Below, piece after piece: positions 25,301-33,824 of a DNA stretch of 64,000 bases. The notes under the pieces are model-generated. The model was not told the DNA's origin, made no database searches, and saw nothing but the letters and a program-made list of their open reading frames with translations. Positions within the stretch are counted from its first letter, which is position 1. Every line of letters starts with the position of its first letter. Source of the stretch: Bradyrhizobium sp. 170 (GTDB lineage: Bacteria; Pseudomonadota; Alphaproteobacteria; Rhizobiales; Xanthobacteraceae). A program made the position numbers and the translations under genes. The stretch covers positions 7,874,001-7,938,000 of the forward strand of contig NZ_CP064703.1 in assembly GCF_023101085.1 (NCBI RefSeq). Direction: 5' to 3'.

Positions 25301-25382
25301 CTCGTCATTGCGAGCGCAGCGAAGCAATCCATGCCTCGACAAGGGGATAGATGGATTGCTTCGCTGCGCTCGCAATGACGAG
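25301..25382. repeat. CTCGTCATTGCGAGCGCAGC inverted repeat
   Basis: Both outer ends read CTCGTCATTGCGAGCGCAGC when approached from outside, and each continues to GAAGCAATCCAT, so the block is a hairpin with 32-bp arms. It is another repeat family I associate with Bradyrhizobium genomes. It lies 7 bases after DUF6101 and is the last host-type repeat before the mobile region, in which I find none. Confidence 0.88.
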
Positions 25383-25848
25383 GATTCAGTTTCGCGATCT
25401 CGCGGCATGTTGCGCCCGAGGTTTGCTAGAGAACTTCCCGCCCTCTTGTTCAGGGGGCGCAGGGAAGACCGGGTGCTTGCTGCACCCGCGGTCTCGCGTG
25501 CGATTTGCGCAAACAAAAATGCCCACGAGCATACAGGGCAGCGGGAGCATTCCGGCCTTCCCTGCGCAATGGCTTAGCGCCAGCACCGCGGCGCCAGGAC
25601 CACACGGCCCTATTCTGGGCTTAGGTGACCTGAACTTAGCCGATCTGGCCCGATCTTAAGGCCTTCAAAAATAGGCCTTTTCGGAATTATCATTATCCAG
25701 CAAGGCCGCAGCCGGATCACCGCGAACCGCTGCAACTGGGGCTAGGCCCCAACCTCGAACCCTTCCACAGGCCGACGAGGAAAGAGCCCAGCCACCAGCG
25801 GCAGCACCCAAAACCCACAATGGGCGCGGCCCAGAAAGACTATCGACA
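25383..25848. other. Non-coding stretch holding the probable left boundary
   Basis: About 470 bases without a supported gene. I see a small hairpin GGGTGCTTGCTGCACCC near 25468 and a weak terminator-like stem AAGGCC ... GGCCTT followed by TTTC (25658-25683). The text has no tRNA T-arm and no visible duplicate elsewhere in the window. The transition from host to mobile DNA should lie here. Confidence 0.5.
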
Positions 25849-26256
25849 ATGTCGAGCAAGACCAAGACCGACTGCATCGCCACGCTGATGAGCGCGGGGA
25901 TCAGCGCGGTGGATGCACGCGCGCTGCGGCGCATCTCGATGACGCTGCATCGCTGGCATGACCTGGAGTGCGGCAACGAGCGCGGCGAAGCGATCGAGCG
26001 CGATGAAGAGACCAACCTGCCTTATCTCACCTACGACACCGGCATGAACGGCAAGCGCGGGCGCACGCAAATTCCCGATCGCGAGACCGCCGCGCTGAAG
26101 CAACTGACGAAGATCATGAAGGCCTATCCGGGCTTCGCCTTCCACGTGCAGGGCGATCCGCGCGGCTCGGCGCTATTCATCCTGCGCCCCGGTGACGTGC
26201 CTGCCGGGCGCGACATCGACACCTGCTACTCACGCGGCATCGTGGTGCATCAATGA
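25849..26256 (+). CDS. Hypothetical protein, mobile-element type
   Basis: A 135-residue protein I do not recognise by function. The first part (DCIATLMSAGISAVDARALRRI) is helical, the second (AFHVQGDPRGSALFILRPGDVPAG) looks like a small mixed alpha/beta fold. Its stop overlaps the next start (ATGA), so the two are translated together. It opens a run of small accessory genes upstream of the integrase. Confidence 0.6.
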   Translation: MSSKTKTDCIATLMSAGISAVDARALRRISMTLHRWHDLECGNERGEAIERDEETNLPYLTYDTGMNGKRGRTQIPDRETAALKQLTKIMKAYPGFAFHVQGDPRGSALFILRPGDVPAGRDIDTCYSRGIVVHQ

Positions 26257-26399
26257 CCGAGGCCGAGACCATCCGCGCCCGCATCGCCGAGCTGAAGAAA
26301 AAGCTCGCTGATCTGCAGGCATCGCTTCGCAATCTGGAAATTGAAAAAGCGATGGCCGGTTTGCATCGCGAAACCGAAGGGGGCACACAGCTCAACTGA
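26253..26399 (+). CDS. Small coiled-coil protein (48 residues)
   Basis: The reading frame starts at the ATG overlapping the previous stop and gives a protein beginning MTEAETIRARIAELKKKLAD and continuing LQASLRNLEIEKAMAG. The heptad pattern of Leu, Ile and Ala with Lys/Glu suggests a short parallel coiled coil. It is too small for a catalytic role; it may act with the upstream protein. Confidence 0.55.
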   Translation: MTEAETIRARIAELKKKLADLQASLRNLEIEKAMAGLHRETEGGTQLN

Positions 26400-26506
26400 T
26401 CCATCGAAAACTTCCAGCCGCCCCGGCTCACCAAAAGGTGCCGGGGTTAGGCGGTCAGAACGCCTCGCAATTCCGCGCGGCCTTCTGAAAAAGGAAGCAT
26501 AAACTC

Positions 26507-27172
26507 ATGACTACCAAGAAAACCCACCCCGCCGATGTCGCCGATCTCGCGCTGATCCCGGCTTGCAAGAAGTTCACCGCGACCATCCTGAAGAATAACA
26601 AGCCGCAGACCACCGAGTTCGACTCGCTCGATGCTGCGCGGATCGAAGCGGTGAAACTGAACGCCACCGCGAACAATGCCCGCAAGGCGCTGGTGTACGC
26701 CATCACCGACGAAGGCCGCGCCATCCTTGTTCCGGCATTGCATGGCCGCACGCCCGCCGATGCAGGCAGCGAAGCGGCGAAGGCCGATGACAAGGCGCGC
26801 GATGCGAAGCCCGCGCTCGCGAAAGCGCCGAAGACCTCCTCGCCATCCGAGGCCGATCTGGCGGCGGCGAAAGCCGAAGCCGCCGAACGCGCCGCGCTGA
26901 AGGCGAAGCCAGAGAAGAAGGCGAAGCCCGAGAAGGCCGCGAAGCCCGCCAAGGCCAAGCCAGCCAAGAAGGCGAAGTCCGCCAAGAAGGAAGGCGGCTC
27001 AAAGGTTGATGCGGTGATCAAGCTGCTGACCGGCAAGAAGCCTGTAACGCGCAAGGATATCGCCGAAGCGGTTGATTGGCCTTCGATCAACATCAAGGCG
27101 ATCTGCGAGCGCAAGAAGATGAAGCTGAAGCAGGCCAGCGATGGCACGCTCTCCGCTTCGGCTCCGAAGTAA
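26507..27172 (+). CDS. Lys/Ala-rich protein with C-terminal DUF3489-like helix-turn-helix
   Basis: A 221-residue protein. Residues 1-85 form a small folded part, about 95-160 are a histone H1-like Lys/Ala/Pro tail, and the end (KVDAVIKLLTGKKPVTRKDIAEAVDWPSINIKAI) looks like the wHTH seen after such linkers in DUF3489 proteins. It probably binds DNA non-specifically or regulates element genes; this is an inference from composition. A hairpin CCCCGGC ... GCCGGGG lies about 60 bases upstream. Confidence 0.6.
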   Translation: MTTKKTHPADVADLALIPACKKFTATILKNNKPQTTEFDSLDAARIEAVKLNATANNARKALVYAITDEGRAILVPALHGRTPADAGSEAAKADDKARDAKPALAKAPKTSSPSEADLAAAKAEAAERAALKAKPEKKAKPEKAAKPAKAKPAKKAKSAKKEGGSKVDAVIKLLTGKKPVTRKDIAEAVDWPSINIKAICERKKMKLKQASDGTLSASAPK

Positions 27173-27189
27173 GCGGCAGGAGAGCGAAG

Positions 27190-27564
27190 ATGAGCGACAA
27201 ACTCACCCAAGCCGATCTGCAGCAATTCAAGGGCGGCACCGGCCATTGGTATCGGCACAATCTGGCGCGCACGGTCACCTATACCGATGGCGTCAAGTAC
27301 ATGGCCGAGCGAGCCGGTGCGTATTGGCTGATTGATGAGATCGCCTTCGCGCAGATCGGCGAGCCGCACGTCAAGGCCGAGGAGTTTCAGTCTTGGAAGC
27401 TGAAAGTCACCGGCTCGACCGCGACGCTGACTTGCGATGACGGCAACGGGAATATCGTTTTCTCCAAGCCCATCGACTTCACCGACTTCCCACTCGACGA
27501 GATCAATCTATGGGTCGAGGCAGGCGATGGCGGGCGAGTCATTCTCCTGCCGTGTGAGCATTAG
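27190..27564 (+). CDS. DUF6876 family protein
   Basis: A 124-residue protein. LTQADLQQFKGGTGHWYRHNLARTVTYTDGVKYMAERAGAYWLIDEIA and the tail INLWVEAGDGGRVILLPCEH match DUF6876, a small family frequent on plasmids and integrated elements. No role is known. GGAGAG precedes the ATG at 27190; the preceding 38 in-frame codons are not homologous. It is 17 bases after the Lys/Ala-rich gene. Confidence 0.75.
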   Translation: MSDKLTQADLQQFKGGTGHWYRHNLARTVTYTDGVKYMAERAGAYWLIDEIAFAQIGEPHVKAEEFQSWKLKVTGSTATLTCDDGNGNIVFSKPIDFTDFPLDEINLWVEAGDGGRVILLPCEH

Positions 27565-27631
27565 GTTCGGATCACGGGGCGGCCTTCGGGCCGCCCTTCA
27601 TTGCTTCAGACCCACGAAAGGAAAACCCACA

Positions 27632-27964
27632 ATGAGTATCAGAAACGGGATCATCATCACCGCCATCATCGGCGCGGGCCTGCTTTGGTATGGCGGCGCT
27701 TTCGAGCCATCGCAGCCCAAGAAGCCCGACGCGCAATACGGCGACACCATCGCCGCCAATGTAGCGACGGTCGGCTGCGATACTGAAGAGGCTGCAGACA
27801 AAGCAGCCGCCAGCTGCATCGCCATCCCAATGGCCGCCACTGGCAAGGCGATCAAGACCTACGGCAAGCGCAGCATCTGCGTTCGCTGGCAAGGCGTAGC
27901 CGATTGCCTCTGGTCGCCGCGCGAGTCGCTGCTCTTCATCCCCGCAGAATCCACCAGCAAGTAA
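27632..27964 (+). CDS. Small membrane-anchored hypothetical protein
   Basis: A 110-residue protein with one N-terminal membrane segment (NGIIITAIIGAGLLWYGGAF) and a periplasmic part containing four Cys (C48, C63, C83, C91 approximately) that could form two disulphides. AAAGGAAAA lies upstream of the ATG at 27632. It is not a family I recognise. Confidence 0.6.
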   Translation: MSIRNGIIITAIIGAGLLWYGGAFEPSQPKKPDAQYGDTIAANVATVGCDTEEAADKAAASCIAIPMAATGKAIKTYGKRSICVRWQGVADCLWSPRESLLFIPAESTSK

Positions 27965-27979
27965 ACAGGATCATCATCC

Positions 27980-28690
27980 ATGAAATATTGCACTGAATTT
28001 CCCGACTTCCACGCCTCCGACATGCCAGCGATCCCGCAAGGCTTCGAGGACAATTCTTGGCACAACGACAGCTGCCCCAACTTCATCAGCGAGGAGCTGG
28101 GCCTGCGCATCTGGGTTGACTTCGCCGACAAGCACCAGCGCGAGATAGCTGAAGGCTCGCGCTTCGTGCTGGAGCCCGCCGATAACGAGGACAACATCAC
28201 CGATCCGATCTGCACCGATGACTGGGCGGTGATCCTTGAGGCCGTCGAAGAGGAGCGCGCCGAGATCGCGGGCTGCCTCGCACAGCTGGAGAAAGCCGAC
28301 GGCGCGATCCTGCAGTGGCAGGTCGATGACAAGAAGTTCGCGGTGATGCTGAAGCGCGGCTTGATCAGAATGGAGGGCGACTGCCTCGTCCATCCGAGGG
28401 CGCGCAAGATCAGCGAGCTGGCCTTCACCATGGCGCGGCCCGCCGATGTGCGCGTGCTATACCGGGCCGACAATGAAGGCCCTGCGATCATGCTGCTGAA
28501 CCAGCTGGTCGCCAACTTCGATGCACACGGCGGCTGGCAGCATCGCTGCAATGAGGAAGACATGCGGCACGAGCTGGCTTCGCGCGGCTGGTACTCGGGC
28601 CTCCATGACAATGGCCACTACCTCGTTCTGAACCTCGACCTGATGCAGCTGGAGCCGCACCCGGACCACCCAACCAAGGAGATACGCTAA
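27980..28690 (+). CDS. Hypothetical acidic protein, mobile-element type
   Basis: A 236-residue acidic protein with no recognisable enzyme motif. The N-terminal half holds DNSWHNDSCPNFISEELGLRIWVDFADK, the C-terminal half HELASRGWYSGLHDNGHYLVLNLDLMQ. Its stop codon overlaps the start of the next gene by one base. Functions of such genes in integrated elements are unknown. Confidence 0.6.
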   Translation: MKYCTEFPDFHASDMPAIPQGFEDNSWHNDSCPNFISEELGLRIWVDFADKHQREIAEGSRFVLEPADNEDNITDPICTDDWAVILEAVEEERAEIAGCLAQLEKADGAILQWQVDDKKFAVMLKRGLIRMEGDCLVHPRARKISELAFTMARPADVRVLYRADNEGPAIMLLNQLVANFDAHGGWQHRCNEEDMRHELASRGWYSGLHDNGHYLVLNLDLMQLEPHPDHPTKEIR

Positions 28691-28980
28691 TGCGCACCAC
28701 CATGATCGCAGCCGCTGCGCTGCTCGCCTCGCTCACCGCCGCGCACGCAGGATCAGCTATCTGCGAGGGCGCTCTGACAGTCGGCAAGGAATGGACGACC
28801 GTCAAAGGCCCGACCGGCGACTTCGCGCCAGATGGCTGCAGGTTTCAAACTGCATCGAAGCTGGGCCGCCGCATCATCGCGGTCTGCCCAGATGGTTCGC
28901 AGTGCCAGATCGATGCAGCGTTCAGCAAAAGATCGAGCAGCACCATCACCGGCATCACCAACGTGACAAAGATCAAGTAA
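28690..28980 (+). CDS. Small secreted protein with conserved Cys
   Basis: A 96-residue protein with a signal peptide (MRTTMIAAAALLASLTAAHA) and four Cys in the mature part (CEG, CRF, CPDGSQC). It is probably periplasmic or exported. It starts one base before the end of the previous stop codon, and the integrase gene starts 14 bases after it. Confidence 0.65.
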   Translation: MRTTMIAAAALLASLTAAHAGSAICEGALTVGKEWTTVKGPTGDFAPDGCRFQTASKLGRRIIAVCPDGSQCQIDAAFSKRSSSTITGITNVTKIK

Positions 28981-28994
28981 GGACCAGCATCACC

Positions 28995-30422
28995 ATGTCC
29001 AAGAAAGCGAAGCAGAACATCACCAACCGGAGCTGCCGCAAGGAAGTCAAAACGCGCTCCAAAATTTATGATGCCGAATGCTCGGGCCTCTACGTCAGCC
29101 TGAGCCCCACAGCGCCGCCGACGTTCTTCCTGAAGTACACCTGCCTGATCACCAAGAAGCGCGGCACCCATCGGCTGGGCATCTATCGCGAAGCCGAAGC
29201 AGGCATCGAGGCGCGCGACGTGACCTATTGGCGCAGGGAGGCCGATAAGCTGAAGGTCAGGATCGGCGACCGCGAGGACATCGCGGCGACCACGCGGCGC
29301 GAGCATCAGCTGCAGGCCAAGCAGGCAGGCGTCACCGTCGATCGGATCATTGACGAGCGGATCGCGTGGGTCAGCGAGCTGGTGCCGAAGGGCCGCGACA
29401 AGGATGGCATCAAGCTGAAGATGGGGCCGCGCAAAAAGGACTGGGCGAACATGGCCAGCCATCTGGAGCGGTTCGTGCGCCCGCGCCTCGGCAAGAAGAT
29501 TGCCCGCGAAGTCACTAAGCATGACATCGCCGATCTGCAGCGCGACATCCTTGCGGGCACGCTGATCATCAGCGAGGGCAAGACCACGAAGAAGGGATCG
29601 ATCAGCAGCGCCCGCCACATGCGCAAGGCGGTTTCGGGTCTGTTCAACTGGGCGGCTGAAGCAGGCCGCGACTATGTCGATACCTCGCCCTGCGTGAACC
29701 TGCCGCCGCTGGACAAGGAGCCGCCGCGCACCCGCAAGCTAAGCCCTGACGAGGTCAGGGTTCTCTGGCACGGCCTCGATCAGCCCAACATGCCTATCGA
29801 TCGCAAGATATGTCTGGCGATCAAGTTCACGCTGGTGACCATGCTGCGCTCGATCGAGCTGCTGCCGATCCATCGCGATGAGCTGGGGCGCAATGGCCTG
29901 CGCAGCGAGCTGCCGCTGGTCGTGATCCCCGAGGAGCGCGTCAAGGCGGGCCGCGAGATTCATCAGCCGCTCTCTGATCTGGCTGTCGAGATCGCGCAGG
30001 AAGCGATGGGCAATTACCCGTGGATGTTCGCGGGGCGCTACGGCACCGAGTCGCTGAACCGCAAGGCGATGGCCTGCGCGCTCCGCGGCAAGACCAAGCG
30101 GGTGAAGGGAAAGGTGGTGATCGAAAGCATCGGCATCTGTCGGCTGCTCGGCATGAAGCCTTTCACGCCGCATGATCTGCGCCGCACCGCCGCCAGCCTG
30201 CTGGGTGGCCTGAAGGTGCCGCGCTCGATCATCTCGCTCTGCCTCGACCATACCGTGAAGAGCGACGAGCATGGCGCGGTCTCGGCGGTGACCGGCAAGC
30301 ATTACGATCAGGACCCGCGCATCGGCGAAAAGCGCGAGGCCCTGCAAAAGCTGGCTGATGAGATCAGGCGCATCATCAGCGCGCCGATGGAAGCGCAGGA
30401 GGGAATGCGACAAGCCGCCTGA
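28995..30422 (+). CDS. Tyrosine-type site-specific integrase, P4-like
   Basis: A 475-residue integrase. The N-terminal arm-binding DUF4102-like part (GLYVSLSPTAPPTFFLKYTC ... HRLGIY) and a SAM-like core-binding part lead to the catalytic domain. The expected residues are R285 (MLRSIELLPIH), H393-xx-R396 (FTPHDLRRTAA), H419 (CLDHTV) and the nucleophile Y437 (GKHYDQD). It should move the element in and out of the chromosome. I chose the ATG at 28995; the longer frame upstream overlaps the previous gene without homology. Confidence 0.93.
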   Translation: MSKKAKQNITNRSCRKEVKTRSKIYDAECSGLYVSLSPTAPPTFFLKYTCLITKKRGTHRLGIYREAEAGIEARDVTYWRREADKLKVRIGDREDIAATTRREHQLQAKQAGVTVDRIIDERIAWVSELVPKGRDKDGIKLKMGPRKKDWANMASHLERFVRPRLGKKIAREVTKHDIADLQRDILAGTLIISEGKTTKKGSISSARHMRKAVSGLFNWAAEAGRDYVDTSPCVNLPPLDKEPPRTRKLSPDEVRVLWHGLDQPNMPIDRKICLAIKFTLVTMLRSIELLPIHRDELGRNGLRSELPLVVIPEERVKAGREIHQPLSDLAVEIAQEAMGNYPWMFAGRYGTESLNRKAMACALRGKTKRVKGKVVIESIGICRLLGMKPFTPHDLRRTAASLLGGLKVPRSIISLCLDHTVKSDEHGAVSAVTGKHYDQDPRIGEKREALQKLADEIRRIISAPMEAQEGMRQAA

Positions 30423-30436
30423 CCTGAAAAAAAGTT

Positions 30437-30468
30437 AGCCGCCCCGCTTGAACCGGGGCGGCTTTTTT
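30437..30468 (+). terminator. Rho-independent terminator of the integrase gene
   Basis: The 10-bp arms AGCCGCCCCG and its complement are separated by 7 bases and followed by TTTTTT. It lies 15 bases after the integrase stop codon. Confidence 0.9.
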
Positions 30469-30515
30469 GTTGCCATCGATCCCGCCAAGGCTGGGGCGCA
30501 GCCAAGGCGGCTAAA

Positions 30516-30907
30516 ATGCTTCCATTGCTGCAGCCGAGGTTCCCCCTCGGGCTGGCCATCGCTTGCGCGGCCCTGTGGTGCGCGCTGGCGATCGGGGCTG
30601 TATTGGGCCGGGGCGGCGAAAATTCCGCACCTACGCCGCCGCCTGGGCCGCCGCAAAAGACCATTTCGCGGATCATTCGGGCCGATCGGATCGGCCCGGT
30701 ACTGGCCTTTGATGATCGCTGGCAGTCCGCAGCGCCAGCTATGCATCAGGCGGTCATGGCTGAAGTAATCCAGCCCGCGCCGAAGCGCGGCACTGCTGCC
30801 CAGATCAAGCCACAGCGCGCCAAGCGACATGCGGATCGCGTATGCGGCAGCAAAGCCGCCGCTATTTCCGTGTCGGGCGGCATCTGTCGTGGAGGTGCAG
30901 GCGATGA
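30516..30907 (+). pseudogene. Frameshifted small membrane protein
   Basis: The frame begins with a membrane segment (LGLAIACAALWCALAIGAVL) and runs through RADRIGPVLAFDDRW to ADRVCGSK near 30856. The next frame then reads RRYFRVGRHLSWRCRR and stops at 30907, an ending I know from Bradyrhizobium small proteins (a basic stretch ending WRC). One base is missing around 30855-30860 (AAAGCCGCCGC). With it restored, the protein would be about 130 residues. As written, translation runs on in the wrong frame to 31067. Confidence 0.5.
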
Positions 30908-30916
30908 GCGAGGATT

Positions 30917-31045
30917 ATGCCGGCCGATCAGCTGGAAGAAACGATGCTGCGCACTGCGCAGTGGGCCGAGGCCTATCCGCTGGCGGTACTCTCTGAGTCT
31001 CGATTGGAAGAAAGCCCCCCGGGTCGCTGCGCGCGGGCGGCATGA
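30917..31045 (+). CDS. Possible 42-residue protein
   Basis: An ATG with GAGG five bases upstream opens a frame giving MPADQLEETMLRTAQWAEAY and 22 more residues. It begins just after the stop of the frameshifted gene. The first 30 residues look helical and protein-like. It may equally be the tail of a decayed gene. Confidence 0.35.
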   Translation: MPADQLEETMLRTAQWAEAYPLAVLSESRLEESPPGRCARAA

Positions 31046-31090
31046 CGCTCGATGCTCGATTGGGTAGTGTCTCAGTTTGAAATTTATATC

Positions 31091-31255
31091 CTACTGAACA
31101 TGCAGGCAGTCCGAGTAAAGTGGTTGATTGTTGACGGCGATCTTGAGTGAATTGACCAGATCCTTGCGCGCCGCGCTGCACTTCTCGATGCTCGTATATC
31201 CCGGAACCGTGAGCGACGTTTGGGTCGCCAAAAACACAACAATGATAGTCCACAT
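31091..31255 (-). CDS. Possible small exported protein (54 residues)
   Basis: Read from the ATG at 31255 the product starts MWTIIVVFLATQTSLTVPGY and has two Cys near its ends (EKCSAARK, SDCLHVQ). The hydrophobic start is signal-like. The ribosome site is weak (AGAAA). Small proteins of this build occur in Bradyrhizobium islands; the call rests on that resemblance only. Confidence 0.4.
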   Translation of the reverse strand: MWTIIVVFLATQTSLTVPGYTSIEKCSAARKDLVNSLKIAVNNQPLYSDCLHVQ

Positions 31256-31331
31256 TTTCTGCCATCGCTTGCGAAGCTTACCGCTAAGCATTAGCATATG
31301 GCGATGTTCGCGGAAAGCCGGGAGGAAACCT

Positions 31332-31583
31332 ATGAGCGAAAGCAGCGATTTATTCGTGGCCAAATGGGTGTCGGCTAACGTCCACACCATACCGGGACTC
31401 GAGGATTACAGCGATCATGTCGTTGAGTTGGCGGAACAGTTGATCGCCGACGCCGAGGCAAAGGGTATCGATGAAGATGAGCTGAACCAGGCTGTCGGCG
31501 GCGATGCCGAGGACTACCTAAAAAATCAATATGAGAAGGTGCAGGATAGCACGCTAGGCTTTCATGAGGCTGACGATGCCTAG
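31332..31583 (+). CDS. DUF768-like small acidic protein
   Basis: An 83-residue acidic, helical protein. FVAKWVSANVHTIPGLEDYSDHVVELAEQLIADAEAKGIDEDELNQAVGGDAEDYL resembles the rhizobial DUF768 family. GGGAGG precedes the ATG. It overlaps the start of the next gene by 8 bases. No role is assigned to the family. Confidence 0.6.
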   Translation: MSESSDLFVAKWVSANVHTIPGLEDYSDHVVELAEQLIADAEAKGIDEDELNQAVGGDAEDYLKNQYEKVQDSTLGFHEADDA

Positions 31584-31815
31584 AGGTGGTCCTAAAGGCG
31601 AGAAGCGCCCAGCCGACGCCATCGGCAACGCCATCATGATCGCCAAGATCGCCGCCGGTGAGATCGAGGACGTCACCACAGAGGACGGCAAGAACGCCGC
31701 TGCCGTGGCGCTCGGGCGCATGGGCGGTAAGGCGCGGGCTGAGGGGATGACGGCCAAGCGGAGGAAAGAGATTGCCGCAAAGGCCGCCGATGCTCGCTGG
31801 AAGAAGGCTAAGTAG
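31576..31815 (+). CDS. Small basic protein with GGKARA repeat motif
   Basis: A 79-residue protein starting MPRGGPKGEKRPADAIGNA. It ends with the motif ALGRMGGKARAEGMTAKRRKEIAAKAADARW, which recurs in small basic bacterial proteins of unknown function, sometimes described as RNA-binding-like. It overlaps the upstream gene by 8 bases and runs convergently into the ImmA/IrrE gene, overlapping its end by 8. Confidence 0.65.
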   Translation: MPRGGPKGEKRPADAIGNAIMIAKIAAGEIEDVTTEDGKNAAAVALGRMGGKARAEGMTAKRRKEIAAKAADARWKKAK

Positions 31816-33019
31816 TCTTCTTCCTATCCCACAGCGAGACGACCTCAGCAGATACGGACCTTTGTTCTGTTTCAGCTGTCCTTAATTTTGGAAATGCTTT
31901 CACCTCGGCTTTGCTGCCGGAAAGGTATCCGGCAGGCAATGCGCTTAGCTGTTCAATCTCTCGGGCTGGCAAGCATAGATCGTCGATGACCTGTTCCTTC
32001 GTTCTAACTTTCTCATCTAGGAGTGCTTCAAAGCCGCGACGCAACAATCGCGGTTCTTCAAATTTCAGAATGTTGTCTAGCGGTTCCTCACCGCGCCAGC
32101 CGCGACGATTGTAATTGATCCATAGTCGCTTAACCTGATCCGGACTTACAATTCCTATGTGCTCACATCTAACGATCATCATGGCAACGGACACTTTCCA
32201 TCGCTCCTTGCGCGCCAGCATTCCGTCTAGAGTCGGAGCCCATAGCTCATCCACAAAGCTCTTTTCTGGTAGCAAAAAGGCCGCCGCGAAGCGATGAGCC
32301 TGTCCTTCAAGTAGCTTCCAGTCCGAAGTATTCTTGACGCGGCGGCGATCAACCTTCCTATGAAGCAGCAAATGAAAAAGCTCATGCGCCGCATCAAATC
32401 TCGATCTAACGGCACTCGCCTTGTCCTTCCCCAAAACGACAAACGGCGTTGAATAGGTCGATGACCATTGAGAGAATGCATCAAGGGAATCTGCCGCAAC
32501 GTTGATGCGGGCAGTGATGATGCCGCTATTCTCCATTTCCAACAAAAGGTCTGGAATCGGCCCAGCACCAAAATTCCACCATTCGCGGCATTCCTGGGCG
32601 AGATGGTCAATCTGAGAGAAGGTCAGCGACTTAAAGTCGTCGGGAATATGAAAGCGCGGAAGATCCAACTTGGGAAATTCCAAGAATTGCTTTTGATACG
32701 TTGCAATCTCTTTCAACCAGCGGAGCCGAGGATAGCATCGTTCCCGCGCCATCTTGGTCGCGCTTGCGTTCGACCTCCAAAACAACGGACTGTCTTCGTC
32801 TTGAGCGGGACTGTTTAGAAAGAACGTTCTGGGGAAACCCAGTTTATCGCAGAGTCGGTCCATCACGTCGGCGCGCGGCGACTGAGGGCCGTTCTCGTAT
32901 TGAGTGATAGCAACCGGCGAAACGTTGACCATTTCTGCCAGGGCGACTTTGGTCAGACCAAAGGCTTGGCGCGCTTCTGTAAGCCGCGCGCCAACGAATC
33001 CAAGGGTTCCTACCGTCAT
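31808..33019 (-). CDS. XRE-family regulator fused to ImmA/IrrE zinc peptidase
   Basis: A 403-residue two-domain protein. Residues 8-66 are an XRE helix-turn-helix (LTKVALAEMVNVSPVAITQYENG). The peptidase motif AHELFHLLLH holds HELFH at residues 212-216, and LEGQAHRFAAAFLLP carries the third ligand. ImmA-type enzymes cut a partner repressor. GGAGG for this gene lies inside the last codons of the upstream gene, whose TAA directly precedes the ATG. It is transcribed away from the restriction operon and may control it; that is an inference. Confidence 0.88.
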   Translation of the reverse strand: MTVGTLGFVGARLTEARQAFGLTKVALAEMVNVSPVAITQYENGPQSPRADVMDRLCDKLGFPRTFFLNSPAQDEDSPLFWRSNASATKMARERCYPRLRWLKEIATYQKQFLEFPKLDLPRFHIPDDFKSLTFSQIDHLAQECREWWNFGAGPIPDLLLEMENSGIITARINVAADSLDAFSQWSSTYSTPFVVLGKDKASAVRSRFDAAHELFHLLLHRKVDRRRVKNTSDWKLLEGQAHRFAAAFLLPEKSFVDELWAPTLDGMLARKERWKVSVAMMIVRCEHIGIVSPDQVKRLWINYNRRGWRGEEPLDNILKFEEPRLLRRGFEALLDEKVRTKEQVIDDLCLPAREIEQLSALPAGYLSGSKAEVKAFPKLRTAETEQRSVSAEVVSLWDRKKTT

Positions 33020-33706
33020 TTATTCCTCCGTTTCGCCCTTCTTTTTTGCGGGGCGCTTGATGAGTGGGCGCGCAATATCGCGTTGCGGAGCCTCAACTCC
33101 CATTTCGGCTTGTTCAAAACGAGCAATGATTTCCAAAACAGAATAGTTCAGGCCCCATGTTCGGTAGGTTTCGTCTGGAACGGCAAAGTTCAAAAAGCCA
33201 AGTCGCTGACCATTCTCATCGAAATTCTTTCCGGCAGGACCGTGAATGATAATTCCGTTGATCGACGCAACTGAAAATACCTTGGCATCGACATCGCCAA
33301 AGTCGAATTGAGGGGCACTCAAGAAAGTATTGACCGCAGAATGCGCTTCCCTGAATTTCGCGGGACGAGCAAAATCTGACGGCGTTTGGACATAAGCTTG
33401 CACCATCGAAACGCCGCCGCCGCGGACGAGCGTGTAATTCCAGCCGTTGATGCTGATCTTTTGACCATTCGATACCAGGCCGGTTTCGCTCGCGGCCCGC
33501 TGCAATGCAGTTTCAGCTACATAGAAGCGCTGATCGAGGAGATTTGCCGCCCTTTGATCCTCCAAAACGCGCGGATCGTTGATAACGGACTGATAGGAAT
33601 CCTCGTATGCCCATTCCATGGCGTTCTGGAGCCGCTTCCAGAACGTCAGCTTCGTGTCCCGGACCATCGTGGACCAGAACGCCGCCACAATCTCTGCGTC
33701 AGTCAT
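33020..33706 (-). CDS. Unknown partner of the ImmA/IrrE protein
   Basis: A 228-residue protein that I do not recognise. It has a helical N-terminal part, a possible beta-rich middle (INGWNYTLVRGGGVSMVQAYVQTP, VFSVASINGIIIHGPAG) and a basic, probably disordered end (RPLIKRPAKKKGETEE). It is translationally coupled to the ImmA/IrrE gene with no spacer (TAA then ATG). It could be the protein cut by, or controlling, the peptidase. It is divergent from the type I operon. Confidence 0.65.
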   Translation of the reverse strand: MTDAEIVAAFWSTMVRDTKLTFWKRLQNAMEWAYEDSYQSVINDPRVLEDQRAANLLDQRFYVAETALQRAASETGLVSNGQKISINGWNYTLVRGGGVSMVQAYVQTPSDFARPAKFREAHSAVNTFLSAPQFDFGDVDAKVFSVASINGIIIHGPAGKNFDENGQRLGFLNFAVPDETYRTWGLNYSVLEIIARFEQAEMGVEAPQRDIARPLIKRPAKKKGETEE

Positions 33707-33824
33707 GCCGAATCTCTAGTTTGACAATCGATTTAAGTATGATGCACATTTCCTCACTAAAAGTAAAGTATGCCCTCTTGGGCACCTTCGGAACTTCAAA
33801 GTGTCTACAGGACCGCCTTTGGGA

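Noticed and set aside
25700..25790. GGTTCGAGG on the minus strand near 25755 as a tRNA T-arm
   Set aside because: The flanking bases do not make a T-stem, and no anticodon arm or acceptor stem could be folded around it.
26880..27000. Repetitive AAG/GCC stretch suspected as a repeat array
   Set aside because: It encodes the Lys/Ala-rich tail of the 26507-27172 protein, in frame; units vary and there are no spacers.
30904..30996. 30-codon frame MSEDYAGRSAGRNDAAHC... overlapping the frameshifted gene by ATGA
   Set aside because: A good GGAGG precedes it, but the product soon becomes unnatural while the neighbouring frame from 30917 looks protein-like; I listed the latter instead.
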